Shown here: one piece after another, positions 14,124 to 15,666 of the stretch
How the letters are laid out: each line of letters starts with the position of its first letter
Numbering within the stretch: the first letter of the stretch is position 1
Source: Parvibaculum sp.
GTDB taxonomy: Bacteria > Pseudomonadota > Alphaproteobacteria > Parvibaculales > Parvibaculaceae
Direction: 5' to 3'
NCBI GenBank assembly: GCA_014359855.1
Contig: JACIYQ010000064.1
Span: 1-15,666, forward strand
DNA length: 15,666 nucleotides
Position numbers and translations under genes: made by a program
The notes under the pieces: generated by a model
Seen by the model: only the letters and a program-made list of their open reading frames with translations
What the model was told of the DNA's origin: nothing
The model's database searches: none

Positions 14124-14954
14124 TCAGCTCATGCGCTCGCGCTGGCGCTCATTATAGAGATTGAGGACGGCTGCCGCCGTCTCTTCGATCGAGCGGCGCG
14201 TTACGTCGATCACCGGCCAGCCATTCCGCGCGAAGAGCTTGCGCGCGAAGGCAATCTCGTCGGCAACGACATCGGGCGCAACATAATCCGTGTCTGTATT
14301 CTCGTGCAGCGAAAGAAGCCTGTTCTTGCGGATTTGCACGAGGCGATCGGGGCTTGTCGTCAATCCGACGATGAGCGGCTTTTTCGCGGTTTCGAGATCG
14401 GGGGGCAGGGCGGCGCCCGGCACGATCGGAATATTGGCCGCCTTGATGCCGCGGTTTGCCAGGTAGATGCAGGTCGGCGTCTTCGAGGTGCGGCTCACGC
14501 CGAGCAGGACGATATCCGCCTCGTCGAGATCGCCGGCCGACTGTCCGTCGTCATGTGCCATCGTGTAATTGAGCGCGGCGATGCGGTCGAAATATTCCGC
14601 ATCCATGATGTGCTGCGAGCCGGGCTTGTGAGAGCTCTCCTTGCCGAGATATTTCCCCAGCGCCTGCATTGCCGGGTCGAGCACCGAGATGCAGGGCGTC
14701 TGTATCTCCGCGCAGCGCTTCTCGAGCCGCGCGCGGAGTTCATCGTTCACCATGGTGAACATGACGAGGCCCGGTGCATTCTCGATTTCCCCCAGCACGC
14801 GTTCGAGCTGCTTGGGCCCGCGCACCAGCGCGTAGACATGCTCGATCGGACGCGCATCCTCATATTGCGCGCAGGCCGCGCGCGCGACCATGTTCAGCGT
14901 CTCGCCGGTCGCGTCGGAGACGAGATGAAGATGAAAGACGCGCTTGTTGCTCAT
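14124..14954 (-). CDS. ppsR: PEP synthase/pyruvate-phosphate dikinase regulatory protein (kinase/pyrophosphorylase)
   Basis: This family (formerly DUF299, the Rickettsia RP001 type) is bifunctional. It inactivates PEP synthase or pyruvate phosphate dikinase by ADP-dependent threonine phosphorylation and reactivates it by phosphate-dependent dephosphorylation. The 276-residue protein begins MSNKRVFHLHLVSDATGETL and has the P-loop GVSRTSKTPT (152-161), EIQTPCISVLDP (83-94) and NGWPVIDVTRRSIEE (244-258). I chose the ATG at 14954 because homologues start there; the frame stays open for 41 more codons with no family resemblance. It is the first gene of the operon running to dnaQ and directly flanks the presumed replication origin. 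Confidence 0.95.
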   Translation of the reverse strand: MSNKRVFHLHLVSDATGETLNMVARAACAQYEDARPIEHVYALVRGPKQLERVLGEIENAPGLVMFTMVNDELRARLEKRCAEIQTPCISVLDPAMQALGKYLGKESSHKPGSQHIMDAEYFDRIAALNYTMAHDDGQSAGDLDEADIVLLGVSRTSKTPTCIYLANRGIKAANIPIVPGAALPPDLETAKKPLIVGLTTSPDRLVQIRKNRLLSLHENTDTDYVAPDVVADEIAFARKLFARNGWPVIDVTRRSIEETAAAVLNLYNERQRERMS

Positions 14955-15147
14955 GGCGATGGTCTTGGTCCTGTCCGGGCCCTGAAGGCAGGGGGCAAGG
15001 TATCGGGCGCCTTCCCGCCATGCCAATTCTTTTTGCCGCCAATCCCTGTCATGCAAAGCATAACGGGCTTTACGCATATTGGTCCCGGACCTGTGGAAAG
15101 CTGTGTTTAACGGGTGTAACAGGCGTTAGGGAAGGAAGCCCTACCGG

Positions 15148-15232
15148 GTCATACCCGTGCTTCGAAATACGTCCCCCGTTCCATGAGTCCGTGAACAAAG
15201 CCCGCGGTTCGCTTGCGGAAAACGGGTATGAC
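15148..15232. repeat. 11-bp inverted repeat inside the presumed origin
   Basis: GTCATACCCGT at 15148-15158 recurs as its exact reverse complement ACGGGTATGAC at 15222-15232, 63 bp apart. The left arm also overlaps a local palindrome, CGGGT-CAT-ACCCG (15145-15157). Both arms carry the ACGGGT core of the repeated AACGGG motif found across the gap. Confidence 0.75.
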
Positions 15233-15411
15233 TGGCGAGTCTCGTCTCCGCGTGCGACTTGTCCACGCTATTAACGCTTCGCAGGCCGGGGACAATCCAC
15301 AGGCCAACTATCTGCGTAGAAAGGCGCGTCAGTCTGACGGGCTGAAATTACGCACAGGCTGTGGCATAGAAGGTAGCGAGGAAACGCAGATCGGCGCGGC
15401 AGGACCGGAAC

Positions 15412-15420
15412 TGTGGAAAA
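15412..15420 (-). promoter_or_regulatory. Best DnaA box in the presumed origin
   Basis: Read on the minus strand this is TTTTCCACA, one mismatch from TTATCCACA and a full match to the relaxed consensus TTWTNCACA. It is the strongest candidate for high-affinity DnaA binding in the gap. Confidence 0.65.
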
Positions 15421-15489
15421 AACGGGATCGGCGTTTGATCCCCGCCATTCACAGGCATCCACTCCTATCCACCACTTTCAAGACTCTTC

Positions 15490-15497
15490 TATAGAAT
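15490..15497 (+). promoter_or_regulatory. Candidate -10 element for hemE
   Basis: TATAGAAT lies 15 bp before the hemE GTG; its TAGAAT part (15492-15497) matches TATAAT at five of six positions. No good -35 is visible at 16-18 bp; that position is taken by the DnaA-like site CTATCCACC. Such overlap would let DnaA influence hemE transcription. The start would leave almost no leader, so the call is weak. Confidence 0.25.
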
Positions 15498-15511
15498 TGG
15501 GAAAAGAACGG

Positions 15512-15666
15512 GTGAGCGATAAGAAGGCTCCCGGAACCACGCTTCCGGAAAAGAAAATGCTGAGAGCGCTTGCAGGTCTCGAGACGCAAGGCGTGCCGCT
15601 CTGGATGATGCGCCAGGCGGGACGCTACCTGCCGGAGTATCGCGAGGTGCGGGCAAAGGCTGGCGG
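15512..15666 (+). CDS. hemE: Uroporphyrinogen decarboxylase, N-terminal fragment
   Basis: HemE decarboxylates uroporphyrinogen III to coproporphyrinogen III in heme synthesis. The gene runs off the right edge after 51 codons. The visible part has the family's opening signature VPLWMMRQAGRYLPEYREVR, including the conserved RQAGRYLPEY substrate-site segment. The GTG at 15512 starts a protein beginning MSDKKAPGTT; an ATG at 15557 is an alternative that shortens the N-terminus by 15 residues. The ribosome site (GGGAAAAG) is weak for the GTG. It is divergent from ppsR across the presumed origin. Confidence 0.95.
   Translation, partial: MSDKKAPGTTLPEKKMLRALAGLETQGVPLWMMRQAGRYLPEYREVRAKAG

Larger units (their letters stand above)
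14955..15511. other. Presumed chromosomal replication origin (oriC)
   Basis: This 557-bp gap between the RP001-type gene and divergent hemE holds no gene. The same neighbours flank the origins of Caulobacter crescentus and Rickettsia prowazekii. DnaA-box-like 9-mers (consensus TTATCCACA) read by eye are: minus strand CTTTCCACA (15092-15100), TTAAACACA (15102-15110), TATGCCACA (15360-15368) and TTTTCCACA (15412-15420); plus strand TTGTCCACG (15259-15267), CAATCCACA (15293-15301), TTACGCACA (15348-15356), TGATCCCCG (15436-15444), CCATTCACA (15445-15453), GCATCCACT (15455-15463) and CTATCCACC (15465-15473). An AT-rich stretch follows at about 15474-15508 and could unwind. Three GANTC sites are present (15185, 15237, 15482). 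The promoters of ppsR and hemE must also lie here. Confidence 0.8.

Noticed and set aside
14955..15077. 41-codon N-terminal extension of PpsR
   Set aside because: Homologues begin at the MSNKRVFHLH-type start; the extension is not family-like and would eat into the presumed origin.
13509..15110. 533-codon plus-strand frame across maf and ppsR
   Set aside because: Antisense to maf and ppsR, whose motifs are complete; no domain resemblance in the plus frame.
14955..15511. CtrA-binding sites (TTAA-N7-TTAA) in the presumed origin
   Set aside because: TTAA occurs at 15107-15110 and 15271-15274, but neither has a partner at the right distance, so Caulobacter-style CtrA control is not supported.
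1..15666. CRISPR arrays, insertion sequences, tRNA or rRNA genes, toxin-antitoxin pairs
   Set aside because: None could be seen: no spaced direct repeats, no transposase motifs, no tRNA-like cloverleaf. The XRE gene has no toxin partner; its neighbour is an Smr protein.

Overview
The window is GC-rich, densely coded chromosomal DNA from an alphaproteobacterium. Gene content and order point there: a Maf-AroE-CoaE-DnaQ block beside a PEP-synthase regulator (RP001/DUF299 type) and hemE, plus a Tim44-like protein, FxsA, SecB, a non-lipoprotein MltA, Smr, and HslVU with an HslV propeptide. I see no insertion sequence, prophage, CRISPR array, tRNA or rRNA. A Parvibaculum-like or rhizobial-type genome is my guess; the sequence does not fix the genus.

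Layout. (1) 1-815, minus strand: the end of a histidine-biosynthesis operon, hisB followed by a DUF2628 gene that runs off the left edge. (2) 816-1370: a non-coding gap with an AT-richer stretch, two hairpins and candidate promoters. (3) 1371-3278, plus strand: hslV and hslU, the two-part ATP-dependent protease. (4) 3299-6201, minus strand: a small accessory cassette of a LysR-type regulator, an unrecognised protein and a 2-oxoglutarate/Fe(II)-type oxygenase, with a perfect 13-bp palindrome between regulator and targets. (5) 6382-9320, minus strand: timA, mltA, smr and an XRE-type regulator, tightly packed with 4-bp overlaps or short gaps. (6) 9494-10725, plus strand: fxsA and secB. (7) 10768-14954, minus strand: ppsR, maf, aroE, coaE, a glyoxalase-fold gene and dnaQ, apparently one operon. 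(8) 14955-15511: a 557-bp non-coding gap. (9) 15512 to the end, plus strand: the start of hemE.

The most important region is 14955-15511. hemE and the RP001-type gene flank the replication origin in Caulobacter crescentus and Rickettsia prowazekii, and this gap carries about ten DnaA-box-like 9-mers. Three of these have cores spaced exactly 10 bp apart, next to an AT-rich stretch. The gap also holds six copies of the hexamer AACGGG/CCCGTT and an 11-bp inverted repeat. I interpret it as the chromosomal origin (oriC). Most genes read away from it, as expected of genes co-oriented with replication.

Most of the window is core housekeeping: cofactor synthesis (CoaE, HemE), shikimate and histidine synthesis, proofreading (DnaQ), nucleotide sanitation (Maf), export and envelope (SecB, TimA, MltA, FxsA) and proteolysis (HslVU). 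The lysR-unknown-oxygenase cassette and the glyoxalase gene inside the dnaQ operon are the parts that look accessory.
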